DNA of 20,860 nt from a virus: positions 1 through 20,860 of the IMG/VR virus record IMGVR_UViG_3300010400_000059; one strand, 5' to 3'. Shown here one piece after another: positions 8,776 through 16,695 of this stretch. Within the stretch, counting starts at the first letter, position 1. Every line of letters begins with the position of its first letter. A program made the position numbers and the translations under genes. The notes beneath the pieces are model-generated. The model did no database searches, was not told the DNA's origin, and saw only the letters and a list, made by a program, of their open reading frames with translations.

Positions 8776-9659
8776 CGCTTCCTCTCCTTCGCGCCCTTTT
8801 CCGCCAAGCGGGCCATGATCCGGCCGATGGCGACGATCTTCGGCGGCGGGGTGCGGGTCGGGTCGGAGAACATCGCCCAGATCTCGGCCATGGTCTCGTT
8901 GAACTTGCCCGACCCGGCGTACTTGGAGATGTCCAACGCCAGCACCTTGCCCCAGCGGCCGATGACCGAGTCCAGGTAGTCGTTCGACACGACCTTCCGA
9001 CCACCGGGCAGGGCATACGTCCATTTGCCCAGCTCCGACATGAAATCGGTGCCCAGGTGTTCGTCCATCGCGGCGAGCAGGACGCGGGCGTTGGCGATGC
9101 CGAGATACTCGCCGACCCCGTCCGGGTAGACGGGTGCATGGAATTGGATCATTCCCATGACGTGGTGGCCGAACTCGTGCGCGATGGTGTACTCCAGGGC
9201 GGACAGGTCCGACGGCGCGGTGTAGCCGGTCCTCTGGTACTCCTCATGCTGGGCGATCAGCTCGGCGTAGTTGTCCGGCCGGCTGTCTGACTGCGCGAAC
9301 CAGGGGCTGATGTAGATCCGCCGCCCGGCCCGGTCGCGGGTCAGCGGACTGCCCCAGCCACGTTCGGGCTGGTATGAGCCGAGTTTCCGCGCCCCGCCCA
9401 TGCCCATGTTCTTGTAGCTGGGAATGATGCCTTCCAGCCGCTGGACGGAGTGGGGGACCAGCTCGGCGTGGCGGTCCATCATCCGGTGCACTCGGGCGAT
9501 GTCTTCGGCGTTCATGGTGCCGTTCTGTCTGGCCCGATCGGATGGCGGCAGGGTCGCTTCGAGGACACGCCGGTGGTGGGTGCGTGCGGCTTCGATGTCT
9601 GCGGGGTCGCCTAGCGCACGAAAGGGCGTACACCACCTGCCCGCCGGGTCCCGGCCCAT
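8772..9659 (-). CDS. Zincin-type metallopeptidase
   Basis: Up to 295 aa. The zinc motif HEFGHH is at residues 161-166 (HExxH) and a downstream NETMAEIWAMF at 254-264 supplies the likely third glutamate ligand. Around them lie RRIYISPWFAQ (a strand-like edge) and the helical ALEYTIA leading into HEFGH, the typical gluzincin order. Start choice is uncertain: ATG 9659 gives a 49-base overlap with the 1269-aa gene and no clear ribosome binding site, while ATG 9515 gives a 247-aa protein that still holds all motifs. I kept the longer form because its codons 18-48 also read like protein. It may process phage or host proteins. Placement directly after the 1269-aa protein suggests that protein as a partner or substrate, which is inference. 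Confidence 0.75.
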   Translation of the reverse strand: MGRDPAGRWCTPFRALGDPADIEAARTHHRRVLEATLPPSDRARQNGTMNAEDIARVHRMMDRHAELVPHSVQRLEGIIPSYKNMGMGGARKLGSYQPERGWGSPLTRDRAGRRIYISPWFAQSDSRPDNYAELIAQHEEYQRTGYTAPSDLSALEYTIAHEFGHHVMGMIQFHAPVYPDGVGEYLGIANARVLLAAMDEHLGTDFMSELGKWTYALPGGRKVVSNDYLDSVIGRWGKVLALDISKYAGSGKFNETMAEIWAMFSDPTRTPPPKIVAIGRIMARLAEKGAKERKR

Positions 9660-12600
9660 TCACGGACGATCGCGGCGCGCAGCTGCTCCACCGTGTCCGT
9701 GTCGCGGATCCGCAGACCCGCCTTGTGCGCCACGAGCGCCAGCCGGTGCGGCGGCAGGGTGCGCAGGAGCCGGTCGGCCTCTTCCTCGGTCGAGTCCTTG
9801 ACCTGATCGAAGATGCCAGCCGGGGTGTCGCGCTGCATGGCCCGGGTGATCGCGCGGTGGTCGCGGGTGGTCCGGCCCTCGATCAGGTGGATGTCAGCGA
9901 GCTTGCGGGTGTTGCCCGTGACGCGTTCACTTCGCCCGGTGGCCCAGTCGATATAGACGAACTCCATCTTCCCGTGCTTCTCACGGCGCACCGTGCCACG
10001 CAACGGATCCTCGCCTTCGGGCCGCCACTCGACGATGTCGCCGTGCTCCAGACTGGCCCGGGTAACGCCGGTCCGGCCCTCTGGCTTCGCCCGGCGGGTG
10101 GTTCCCTCGTCGCGTGGCACATCGAAGTACTTGACGATGCTGTCCAGGGTCGCGTCGATCGAGATGCGGGTCTGCCGGGCACCCAACGCCTTCGCGAGCC
10201 GGTTCACCTCAGCCTGCGACCGGAAGTCGAACCCCGCGAGGTACGCCTTCCGCTCCTCGTTGGTCTTCAGCTTCAGGATCGCCGCCCGGACCGTCGGAGC
10301 CGGCGGCGCCTCACGCCGCGTCGCACCAGGCCGCAGCCGCGCCGCATACGCGTCCGGGTCCTCACCCGGGCGCATCTTGACGGCGTTCTCCAACCAGTCC
10401 CGGATCTCGTCCTTCTTCTTCAGATACGCCGGCACCGTGAGGCCACGTTCCCGCGCGAACACCCGCAGCGCGGTGATCGTCGACGCGTTCCGGACCGTTT
10501 GCAGGTGCGGGAAGTCCGGGCCCACCTCGTGCGGCACCACCCGGGCCTTGACGGTGACCTTCTCCCCGCCGGGCAGGGTGATCGTGTAGCCCGGCCGGAC
10601 CACCTCGACCGCCGACACGTCGCCCGGCAGGCCACCCGACAGCGCCTCGTGCCGCTTGCGGTCCAACGGGACGATGCTGCCCGGCTCGCCGTGCAGCTCC
10701 ACCCCGAACCGCTTCAACCGGCGGGTCAGCTGGCTACGGGCGCCCGACCGGTTCCCGGCGTACAACGCGCTGATCACCGGCGACACCCAGTGGTGGATGC
10801 CCAACCGCTCCGCCGTCGCCGACAGGCGTTGCTTCAGCACATCCCGGGACGCCTGGTTACCGACCAGCTCCGCCATCTCGGCGGCGCACTCGCCGAACGG
10901 GCGGGCCTCGTCGATCAGCGCCTGCCGGGTACGGCCCTCCGTGTCGTCCAGCAGCTCCCCGGCGACTCGCTCCCGCTGCTCGTGGAAGCCCTTCATCCGG
11001 CGCCGCTCACCCAGGGCCGCCTGCATCCGCTGGCGGAGCTTGTCGGTGGTGGGCCGACCGCTCGTCGACTCGCCCAACCCGAGCGCTTCGTCCAAGCGGA
11101 CCAGGTCGGCCCGCTTCAGCCCGGCCGGGATGTCACCCTCGCCGGCCTTCAGCCGAGCGACCAGCTGGTCGAATTCCTGCTCGCGGGTAGGCCGGCGGGG
11201 TGCGGCCAGCTCGGCGCGCAGCGACCGGGCCCGGGTGACGTGGTCGGCGTCGGCGCCGCGTACGAGCGACCCCATCGAGTCGCGGAACGCCCGCTTCTTG
11301 TCACCGGATGTGGCGACCTCGTCCAGCTCCCGCAGGATCTGGGCGCGCTGCTGCTCGGGCAGGGCGTCGAACTCGTCGCGGGACATGTTGGCGTACCTGG
11401 CGACCAGGTTCTTCCGGTCGGCCGGGGTCATCGGTACCGCCCCGCCCCGCCGCTCCCCCTGGCCGGCCGTCTCCAACGCATCGGCCAGCCGGCGCAGCCG
11501 GCGCGCGTCCGCCAGACCCATGTCACGAAGATCAGCCGGGTCGTGGCGGAGCACACCCATCGTGTCGTAGTCCTGCAACTCGCCAGCGTTCGCCCGCCGA
11601 TCCAACGAGTCGGCGTCGCGGCGCAGCGCTTCGACGATGTCGTCGCTCGGCCGGCCCAGCTCGAACGACGTCCGGGCTACGCCGTAGCTGTCAGTGCCGT
11701 GGCGAGTGGACAGGCGCCACGAGTCTTTCCCGAGCGCGCCCTCAGCGATCTCGTTGAACCGTGCCCGACGCTTCCGGTTCGCTTCCGCTTCCGCCTTCGG
11801 CAGGGCGGTGGACTGCCCACGCAGGAAACCGGCGAGCCGGTTCAGGTACTCCCGACCGCCAGCCCACTCCTCCGGGTGGGTCTCCGCCTCCGCTTCGAGC
11901 TGCCGGACGACGTCGGCCGGGTCCGCCCCGCTCTTCAGCCCGTTCAACGCGGTCAGCGCCGGCAGGACCCGGAAGTAGCCGGCCCCGTCCCCGGGCCGGC
12001 GCAGGTCAGACAGCGCCTGCGCATAGTCGACGGCCTGGTCGAACAGCACCTGCGGGTCCCGGGACGGGTCCGGGTGGGGCGGCTCGACAAACCCGGGCGG
12101 CTGCTCGTCGACGTCGACGCGGGGCGGCGTGGGCCGGGGCCGGTCGAGCAGGTCGGCGACCTGCCGCAGCGCCTCGTCGTCGGCCTTAGTGTGCCCCGAC
12201 CGGCCGATGCCGTCACGGAGCACGCTGGCGACGTCTTTCGCGGACACGCCGAGTCCGAGCGCGCCGAGCCGGTCCATCGCGTAGCGGCGTCCTTTTTCGG
12301 ACATGGCGAACTGGTCGAGGTGGCGGGTGGCGGAGTCGTAGGCGTCCATGCGGGCGATGTCGGGGGTTGGGTCCGGTGTGGTGCCGCCCGTGCCGAGTCC
12401 GAGCGCGTTGAACTGGTCGAGGGGCAGCCCCGAGTCAGCGAACCGGCGGGCCTTCTCGGAGTCCATGCCGGTCGACAGGCCGGCCGTGTAGCGCATGCTC
12501 CAGCCCTCAGTGCCCCGGGGAAACGCGAACGGGCCGGTTCCGGTGCTCTGGTCGGTGTCGGACGCAACCGGACGCCGCACCTCGATCTTGCTGTTGTGGG

Positions 12601-13420
12601 CGGCGCCCTTGATGATGTGCCCGTCGGCGTCGTAGAACACGTAGCTGACGCCCGTCGGGCCGTGTCGGGCTACCTCGACCCGTGCGACGCGGTGTTCCTC
12701 GACCCGCTCGGGACCGAGGGGCCCCTCCGGGGTGTAGTCGCGGCGCCGCAGGATGATCGTGTCGCCGAACGTGATGTCTTTCGGGTTGACCTGCTCCGTG
12801 CCGGCCGGGCCGCGCTGCTCGGCGGCGAGCCGGCGTCGGGTCTGCGCGTCCGACAGCGTCCTCCGGGCCTCGAACAGCTGCCCCCGCAGCTTCGCCTCCC
12901 GAGGACTGGCGACCTTCGAACTGCCCCGGTTCTTCCGGGCCTCCGTCGCCTGGCTCAGCTGGCCACGGAGCCGCTCGACGGTGGCCTCCATGCGGGCGAT
13001 GTCGGCGTCACCCGGCGTGCCGGCGGGTGCGGGCGCGCCGCCGCTGCTGGTGTCGATGTTGCCCAGCTCGTCGAGCATCGACTCCTGCCCGGGCCGCTGC
13101 CGGCTACCGGACGTATCGAGGAGCTGGGTCTGCTCGTACCGTTCGCGGGGGGCGCGGCGGGTCGGTTCGGCCCGGAACCGGCGCTCGCCGTCGCCGAACA
13201 GGTCCGGCTCGCGCGCCGGCCCCGATGCCGGGCGGCTGCCGGCGGCGCTGCGCCGGGTCACCGTCTTCGTCTTCCCGCCGGGCAGCCGTTCCGCGACCGC
13301 GACCGCCCACCGGGGTACCGGCACATGCTTCGGGGCGAACTCGCCGCCCTTCGACTGCGGGGAGTGCGCCGGCCAGCGCACCACCTTCGATTCGTCGAAC
13401 CTGCGGCGGCGGCGGCCCAT
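9611..13420 (-). CDS. 1269-aa multi-segment protein with SAP/Rho-N-like units
   Basis: The start is placed at ATG 13420, preceded by AGGAG six bases upstream. An ATG 18 codons earlier has no such site. Order of parts: basic N-terminus and a diverged tag (VVRWPAHSPQSKGGEFAP, residues 13-30); a disordered Arg/Pro region to ~130; a coiled coil (~140-200); a compact all-beta KOW/SH3-like piece starting GDTIILRRR (219-280); long helical regions; and a second SH3-like piece, HGDIVEWRPEGEDPLRGTV (1126-1170). At least four segments resemble SAP/Rho-N helix-extended-helix units: ~770-803, ~983-1014 (clearest, with GLTVPAYLKKKDEIRDWL), ~1072-1099 and ~1229-1254. No catalytic motif is evident. Size, DNA-binding-like repeats and the shared tag suggest a virion-internal, possibly ejected protein. 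I do not recognise a named family. Confidence 0.7.
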   Translation of the reverse strand: MGRRRRRFDESKVVRWPAHSPQSKGGEFAPKHVPVPRWAVAVAERLPGGKTKTVTRRSAAGSRPASGPAREPDLFGDGERRFRAEPTRRAPRERYEQTQLLDTSGSRQRPGQESMLDELGNIDTSSGGAPAPAGTPGDADIARMEATVERLRGQLSQATEARKNRGSSKVASPREAKLRGQLFEARRTLSDAQTRRRLAAEQRGPAGTEQVNPKDITFGDTIILRRRDYTPEGPLGPERVEEHRVARVEVARHGPTGVSYVFYDADGHIIKGAAHNSKIEVRRPVASDTDQSTGTGPFAFPRGTEGWSMRYTAGLSTGMDSEKARRFADSGLPLDQFNALGLGTGGTTPDPTPDIARMDAYDSATRHLDQFAMSEKGRRYAMDRLGALGLGVSAKDVASVLRDGIGRSGHTKADDEALRQVADLLDRPRPTPPRVDVDEQPPGFVEPPHPDPSRDPQVLFDQAVDYAQALSDLRRPGDGAGYFRVLPALTALNGLKSGADPADVVRQLEAEAETHPEEWAGGREYLNRLAGFLRGQSTALPKAEAEANRKRRARFNEIAEGALGKDSWRLSTRHGTDSYGVARTSFELGRPSDDIVEALRRDADSLDRRANAGELQDYDTMGVLRHDPADLRDMGLADARRLRRLADALETAGQGERRGGAVPMTPADRKNLVARYANMSRDEFDALPEQQRAQILRELDEVATSGDKKRAFRDSMGSLVRGADADHVTRARSLRAELAAPRRPTREQEFDQLVARLKAGEGDIPAGLKRADLVRLDEALGLGESTSGRPTTDKLRQRMQAALGERRRMKGFHEQRERVAGELLDDTEGRTRQALIDEARPFGECAAEMAELVGNQASRDVLKQRLSATAERLGIHHWVSPVISALYAGNRSGARSQLTRRLKRFGVELHGEPGSIVPLDRKRHEALSGGLPGDVSAVEVVRPGYTITLPGGEKVTVKARVVPHEVGPDFPHLQTVRNASTITALRVFARERGLTVPAYLKKKDEIRDWLENAVKMRPGEDPDAYAARLRPGATRREAPPAPTVRAAILKLKTNEERKAYLAGFDFRSQAEVNRLAKALGARQTRISIDATLDSIVKYFDVPRDEGTTRRAKPEGRTGVTRASLEHGDIVEWRPEGEDPLRGTVRREKHGKMEFVYIDWATGRSERVTGNTRKLADIHLIEGRTTRDHRAITRAMQRDTPAGIFDQVKDSTEEEADRLLRTLPPHRLALVAHKAGLRIRDTDTVEQLRAAIVREWAGTRRAGGVRPFVR

Positions 13421-13437
13421 CGGCCTCTCCTCTCGGG

Positions 13438-13614
13438 TCAGTCCTCGCTCGCGGAGATGTATCCCCGCACCCATGATGTGGCCAGGCTGCGCGCGCGAAC
13501 ATCGCCGTTCGCATCGTACGGGCAGGACGTCAGGGCAGCCCCGTCCCGCGCGGCGGCGCGGCCCTGCCGCTGCGCGATCTCCCGCTCCTCCACCGACGTC
13601 GCCGGATCGGTCAC
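13438..13614 (-). CDS. RMF-like small protein, 58 aa
   Basis: GTG start overlapping the previous stop (GTGA). The pattern AQRQGRAAARDG...SCPYDANGDVRARSLATSWVRGY follows the ribosome modulation factor/CrpP-like layout: a G-x-x-A-x-x-x-G helix, a CPY turn, then R...W..GY. RMF in gamma-proteobacteria dimerises ribosomes in stationary phase. Short RMF-like proteins also occur in phages and plasmids of actinobacteria with unknown roles. It is similar in length to RMF (55 aa in E. coli). Coupling to both neighbours argues that it is a real gene. Confidence 0.6.
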   Translation of the reverse strand: MTDPATSVEEREIAQRQGRAAARDGAALTSCPYDANGDVRARSLATSWVRGYISASED

Positions 13615-13841
13615 CCGTCCCACCTCTTCAGCGCCTCCATGGCCGGCAGCTCCGGCACCACGGTGTGGCTGTACTGGCCGGTGGTGGCGTGCGCGATCAC
13701 CCGGATCGCGGACCAGTACACCAGCCGGCGGGGTAGCCGCCACACGATCGCCGTGAGGAGCTTCTCGCCGAGCTTGTTCGTGTTGTAGCGCCACAACGCC
13801 ACCCGGAACCGCAACGCGCCTGCCATCCGACTTGTCATCAT
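13611..13841 (-). CDS. Conserved-looking small phage protein, 76 aa
   Basis: Two consecutive ATG codons overlap the upstream stop; I took the first (13841). The sequence YNTNKLGEKLLTAIVWRLP followed by RRLVYWSAIRVIAHATTGQY and VPELPAMEALKRW has alternating aromatic and basic residues and one moderately hydrophobic helix (LVYWSAIRVIAHA), too short and charged for a firm membrane call. Proteins with the phrase RRLVYW.AIRV.AHATTG are familiar as small hypotheticals in actinobacterial phages. No function is known to me. It is coupled to the RMF-like gene by GTGA. Confidence 0.65.
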   Translation of the reverse strand: MMTSRMAGALRFRVALWRYNTNKLGEKLLTAIVWRLPRRLVYWSAIRVIAHATTGQYSHTVVPELPAMEALKRWDG

Positions 13842-14950
13842 GTCTTCAATCCTAGATCCTGCATCCGTTCCCGCGACACCCTCGCCCCCCGCGTGTCCCG
13901 ACCCGTCAGCTGCGCCGTGAACTGCGCCAGCGTCAACCTCGGATGCGTCTCCCAGAACTCCAGCAGCTCCGGCGACGCATACTTCGCCGCCCGCGACGCT
14001 GGCCCCGAGAACAGCGACCGCGCCGACACGCCCCGCCCCCGGCCGGCCGCGCTGAGCAGGTGCCCGTTCGCGGCCTGCTCCGCCGCCAGATACGACAACG
14101 CCACCCACTCCCGGTACATCCGGCCGATCGCCGCCCGCTGCGTCTCACCCTTCCGCCGGTCGGTCAGGTCGACGTTGCCGTACACCTGCCGCACAGCCTC
14201 CAGGTAGTCCATGCCCCGCGAGATCAGGTCGTCGATCTCCAGCTGCTCCGGCGACAGGTCCAGCTGGTCGTCGAGGCGGGTGCCCTCGTCGAACCGTTCC
14301 CGGTCGCGGCGCACCAGCTCCGCCCACATCTCGTCCGCCGCGTCGAGGTCGGCCTCCGACGCGCCGCCGCTCACCGACAGGACCTTGTCGTAGGCGTCGC
14401 GCAGCTCGACGTCGCTCAACCCGCCGTACGGGGAACGCTGCCGGCGGGCGCCGATCTGCTCGGACAGCTGCCGCGCCCAGTCCAACGGATCCCGCTGCTC
14501 GCGCTCGTCGAGTTGGGTGCCCTGCTGCCCGGCCAGCGCGGCGTGGACGTCCTTCAACCTGCGCTCGCCCGAGTACCGGGCCCGGCCGGTGGTCGGGTCC
14601 TTCGTCCACGTCGCGACGTGCTCGGTGTCGCCGCGCCGGAGGGTGACGGTCCACTGGTCGCCGGACTTCGGCCGGCGCCGGTACTTCACCTCCGCCTGCC
14701 AGCCGTGCAGCTTCGCCTCGTCCATCAGCCGGGCGGCCGGGCGGGGCGGGGTAGACGGCTTCGGAGCGTCCTTCGTGGGCGGTCGGCCGGGACGCGGCCG
14801 GGACGGTGTCGGCGGCGCCCCGGCCGCGCCGATCGGGGGCAGCCGGCCCTCCACGACGCCGAGCCACCCGGCGGTCGGGGCGTATTCACCGCCCTTCGAC
14901 CTGGGGGTGCCGGCCGGGTAGTGGCGCCGGCCGCGCCGGTCAACGATCAC
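13838..14950 (-). CDS. Tagged protein of unknown function, 370 aa
   Basis: The start is placed at GTG 14950, which overlaps the upstream stop (GTGA) and leaves the tag at the extreme N-terminus: IVDRRGRRHYPAGTPRSKGG then EYAPTAGWLGVVEGRLP. A Pro-rich linker follows (~45-75), then a small alpha/beta part (LHGWQAEVKYRRRP...WTVTLRRGDTEHVATWTKD, ~80-120). After that the protein is almost wholly helical and charged (LSDVELRDAYDKV, ADEMWAELVRRDRERF, LEIDDLISRGMDYLEAVRQVYG, REWVALSYLAAEQAANG). I find no enzyme motif. The tag ties it to the GNAT protein just upstream and the ART/GNAT fusion by the portal. A virion-cargo or internal structural role is inferred from that alone. Confidence 0.7.
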   Translation of the reverse strand: MIVDRRGRRHYPAGTPRSKGGEYAPTAGWLGVVEGRLPPIGAAGAPPTPSRPRPGRPPTKDAPKPSTPPRPAARLMDEAKLHGWQAEVKYRRRPKSGDQWTVTLRRGDTEHVATWTKDPTTGRARYSGERRLKDVHAALAGQQGTQLDEREQRDPLDWARQLSEQIGARRQRSPYGGLSDVELRDAYDKVLSVSGGASEADLDAADEMWAELVRRDRERFDEGTRLDDQLDLSPEQLEIDDLISRGMDYLEAVRQVYGNVDLTDRRKGETQRAAIGRMYREWVALSYLAAEQAANGHLLSAAGRGRGVSARSLFSGPASRAAKYASPELLEFWETHPRLTLAQFTAQLTGRDTRGARVSRERMQDLGLKT

Positions 14951-15138
14951 GACGAGGTCCCTCGCCACCGGGTGATCAGCTCGTCGACCTGGGCGTGGTA
15001 GTCGTCGTCCACCGCCGACGGCGTCCCACCGCCAACCGGCAGGAACCCGTTGCCCCCAACCAGCGTCAGGCCGGCGCGGCGGGCCAACCACTCGTCATGC
15101 AGCTCCCCCGCAGCCCGCAGGAACTCGTCCCGTGTCAC
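14947..15138 (-). CDS. Small acidic helical protein, 63 aa
   Basis: GTG start overlapping the stop of the GNAT gene (GTGA), and its own stop overlaps the GTG of the 370-aa gene in the same way. It reads TRDEFLRAAGELHDEWLARR, then GLTLVGGNGFLPVGGG, then AVDDDYHAQVDELITRWRG: two helices around a Gly-rich turn. I do not recognise the family. The two exact overlaps are the main evidence that it is expressed. Confidence 0.6.
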   Translation of the reverse strand: MTRDEFLRAAGELHDEWLARRAGLTLVGGNGFLPVGGGTPSAVDDDYHAQVDELITRWRGTSS

Positions 15139-15875
15139 AACCGTTTCACCCCATCCCACGACGAACCGTCCATGATCTGCCTGCCCGGCCACGTCGACGC
15201 GTGCGGCGACCATCCCAACATCAGCCATTCGAGCGGGGTCGAGTTGTCCCGCGCCGCCAGCTCGTCGACCTGCTTTCTCCATTGTGGGTGACTGACCAGC
15301 CACTCCCGGGCCTTCCTGATCACGTCATCGCGGGCGTCCGGGGCGGCGAAGTCGAACCCTGCCCGCGCCCAGAAGATCCCACCCGTGAGGATCGTGTGGA
15401 GGCGTAGTTCCCGAATGCCGGCGGCCCGGAACGCCGCCTCGAAGTGGTGCCGGTAGCGGGTCCCGAATCCCTGCCGCCGGTAGTCCCCGCCCTCCGCGTT
15501 GTCGGCGCTGCCTTGCACGAACAGCCCGTTGACGTAGGCGGAAGGGACGTCGCCGATGGTGGGGTCGTGGATGGTGAACTCGGCCTGCCCGACGATGTTG
15601 TCGTCGGAGTCGTGGATGTCGGCGAACACGTACCGGGATCCGTAGCCGGGCTGCCCGGTTACCCGGCTGACAACGACGGACAGGCCGGTGTCGGGGTCGG
15701 TGTAGTCGACGGCGGCGCGGATGGCTTGCTCGTTGGAGTGGAACACCGTCGGGTCGCCTGCGGGGAGCCGGGCCTCGACCTGGCCCAGCCATCCCGCCCG
15801 GGGGGCGTACTGGCCGCCCTTGCCGTCGGGTGTGCCGGCGGGCCAGTGCCGGGCGCCGTTACGGTCAACCAGCAT
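15135..15875 (-). CDS. GNAT-family acetyltransferase with N-terminal PAGTPDGKGGQYAP tag
   Basis: 246 aa from ATG 15875 (GAGG nine bases upstream, 11-base overlap with the HTH gene). Residues 1-39 are the tag, VDRNGARHWPAGTPDGKGGQ then YAPRAGWLGQVEARLPAG. The GNAT part spans roughly 60-185: a strand pair ending VGQAEFTIHDP, SAYVNGLFVQ as strand 4, the acetyl-CoA loop RRQGFGTRYRHHF near residue 133, ELRLHTI as strand 5, and GIFWARAGFDF. This puts the core motifs in the right order. A ~60-residue helical tail with several Trp follows. The substrate is unknown. The enzyme could acetylate host protein, antibiotic or nucleotide targets. The shared tag with the ART/GNAT fusion suggests both are delivered or packaged alike. 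Confidence 0.72.
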   Translation of the reverse strand: MLVDRNGARHWPAGTPDGKGGQYAPRAGWLGQVEARLPAGDPTVFHSNEQAIRAAVDYTDPDTGLSVVVSRVTGQPGYGSRYVFADIHDSDDNIVGQAEFTIHDPTIGDVPSAYVNGLFVQGSADNAEGGDYRRQGFGTRYRHHFEAAFRAAGIRELRLHTILTGGIFWARAGFDFAAPDARDDVIRKAREWLVSHPQWRKQVDELAARDNSTPLEWLMLGWSPHASTWPGRQIMDGSSWDGVKRL

Positions 15876-16344
15876 CGGCGACGACCTCGGCGTCGAGGAT
15901 CTCCCGCTCCCGGTTGGCCACCTGCGCCTGCGCCTCGTTCAGCAGCTCCGCCAACGCCCGATCAGCCTCCGTCTGATGGGTGATCACCGCGTCGACCTTG
16001 CTCGCCGCGTACCCGCCCAGGATCTTCATCCGCTCCTGTGTCAGCGGGATCGCCGCGCGGACCGCGTCCGGGTTGCCGTGCTGGATCTGCGGCCACAGCG
16101 CCTTCCACATCGCGTCGAGGCGGGCCAGCTCCAGCCGCCGCGCCTCATCAATCTCGGGTGGCGGCAGCATCGCCAACGCCTCGGACAGGTAGGTGGTGGC
16201 GGTGTGGACGGTCACGCCCAGCTCTTCGGCGATCTCGACCGGGTTCTTCCCGGCCACGGCCAGCTCCATCGCTTTCGTGCGGCGCACCGCGACGGCGACC
16301 TGGGTGATGGGGACGACCCGGCCGTCACCTCGCCTGCCTGCCAT
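15865..16344 (-). CDS. Helix-turn-helix protein, probable terminase small subunit
   Basis: 159 aa from ATG 16344. A TTG at 16383 overlapping the previous stop (TTGA) would add 13 residues, and neither start has a clear ribosome binding site. Residues ~20-55 hold an HTH (AMELAVAGKNPVEIAEELGV then TVHTATTYLSEAL), followed by RLELARLDAMWKALWPQIQH and RAAIPLTQERMKILGGYAASK, the sequence style of actinophage small-terminase or HTH proteins that recognise packaging sites. A charged helical tail follows. TerS normally sits beside TerL. Here TerL is about 8.8 kb downstream, so a transcriptional regulator is the main alternative. Confidence 0.55.
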   Translation of the reverse strand: MAGRRGDGRVVPITQVAVAVRRTKAMELAVAGKNPVEIAEELGVTVHTATTYLSEALAMLPPPEIDEARRLELARLDAMWKALWPQIQHGNPDAVRAAIPLTQERMKILGGYAASKVDAVITHQTEADRALAELLNEAQAQVANREREILDAEVVADAG

Positions 16345-16350
16345 GGCAGG
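16337..16350. repeat. 14-bp perfect palindrome over the HTH gene start
   Basis: CCTGCCATGGCAGG is a perfect palindrome centred on the ATG at 16344. It could be an operator for the HTH product or a hairpin affecting initiation. Equally, palindromes of this size are not rare in GC-rich DNA. Confidence 0.35.
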
Positions 16351-16379
16351 AGTGTAACGGCCGGTGATCGTCCCCGCGC

Positions 16380-16685
16380 TCAACCAGCCGGGCGGTCCTG
16401 CGCCTCGGCCGCGTCGAGGTCGGCCTGCAACTTGGCGATCTCCCGCCGCAGCCGCTCCGCCTCGTCGACAACCTCACCGCCGCTACGCGGATCCCGCTCC
16501 ACAACCTTCGCGTCCGCCAGCTCCGCCCGCGCCACCGCGAGCGCCTCGTCGAGCGCCGCCCGCGACTTGTACACCTGCGCACCGGTCGCGACAACCTGGT
16601 CGGTGGACCCGGCGAACTGCCACGTCCACTGCTCCTCGCCGTCCTTCACCAGCTTCTGGACCGAGATCTCACCCTTGAACGCCAC
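16380..16685 (-). CDS. DUF1508/YegP-like protein with coiled-coil tail, 101 aa
   Basis: GTG start with AGAGGA about six bases upstream. The first half, EEQWTWQFAGSTDQVVATGA followed by QVYKSRAALDEALAVARAEL, fits the small beta-alpha DUF1508/YegP unit (W.W.L....G.V+A.SG..Y.S...A..AI). Residues ~60-100 form a charged coiled coil (DEAERLRREIAKLQADLDAAEA). The TTGA overlap with the HTH gene suggests coupling. The role is unknown. Short YegP-like units are common in actinophage accessory proteins. Confidence 0.6.
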   Translation of the reverse strand: MAFKGEISVQKLVKDGEEQWTWQFAGSTDQVVATGAQVYKSRAALDEALAVARAELADAKVVERDPRSGGEVVDEAERLRREIAKLQADLDAAEAQDRPAG

Positions 16686-16695
16686 CGGGGTCCTC

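Noticed and set aside
9542-13756. 1404-codon open frame on the plus strand
   Set aside because: It is the antisense shadow of the 1269-aa gene. GC-rich codon use leaves the opposite strand open. The minus-strand product has a ribosome binding site, the shared tag and recognisable segments.
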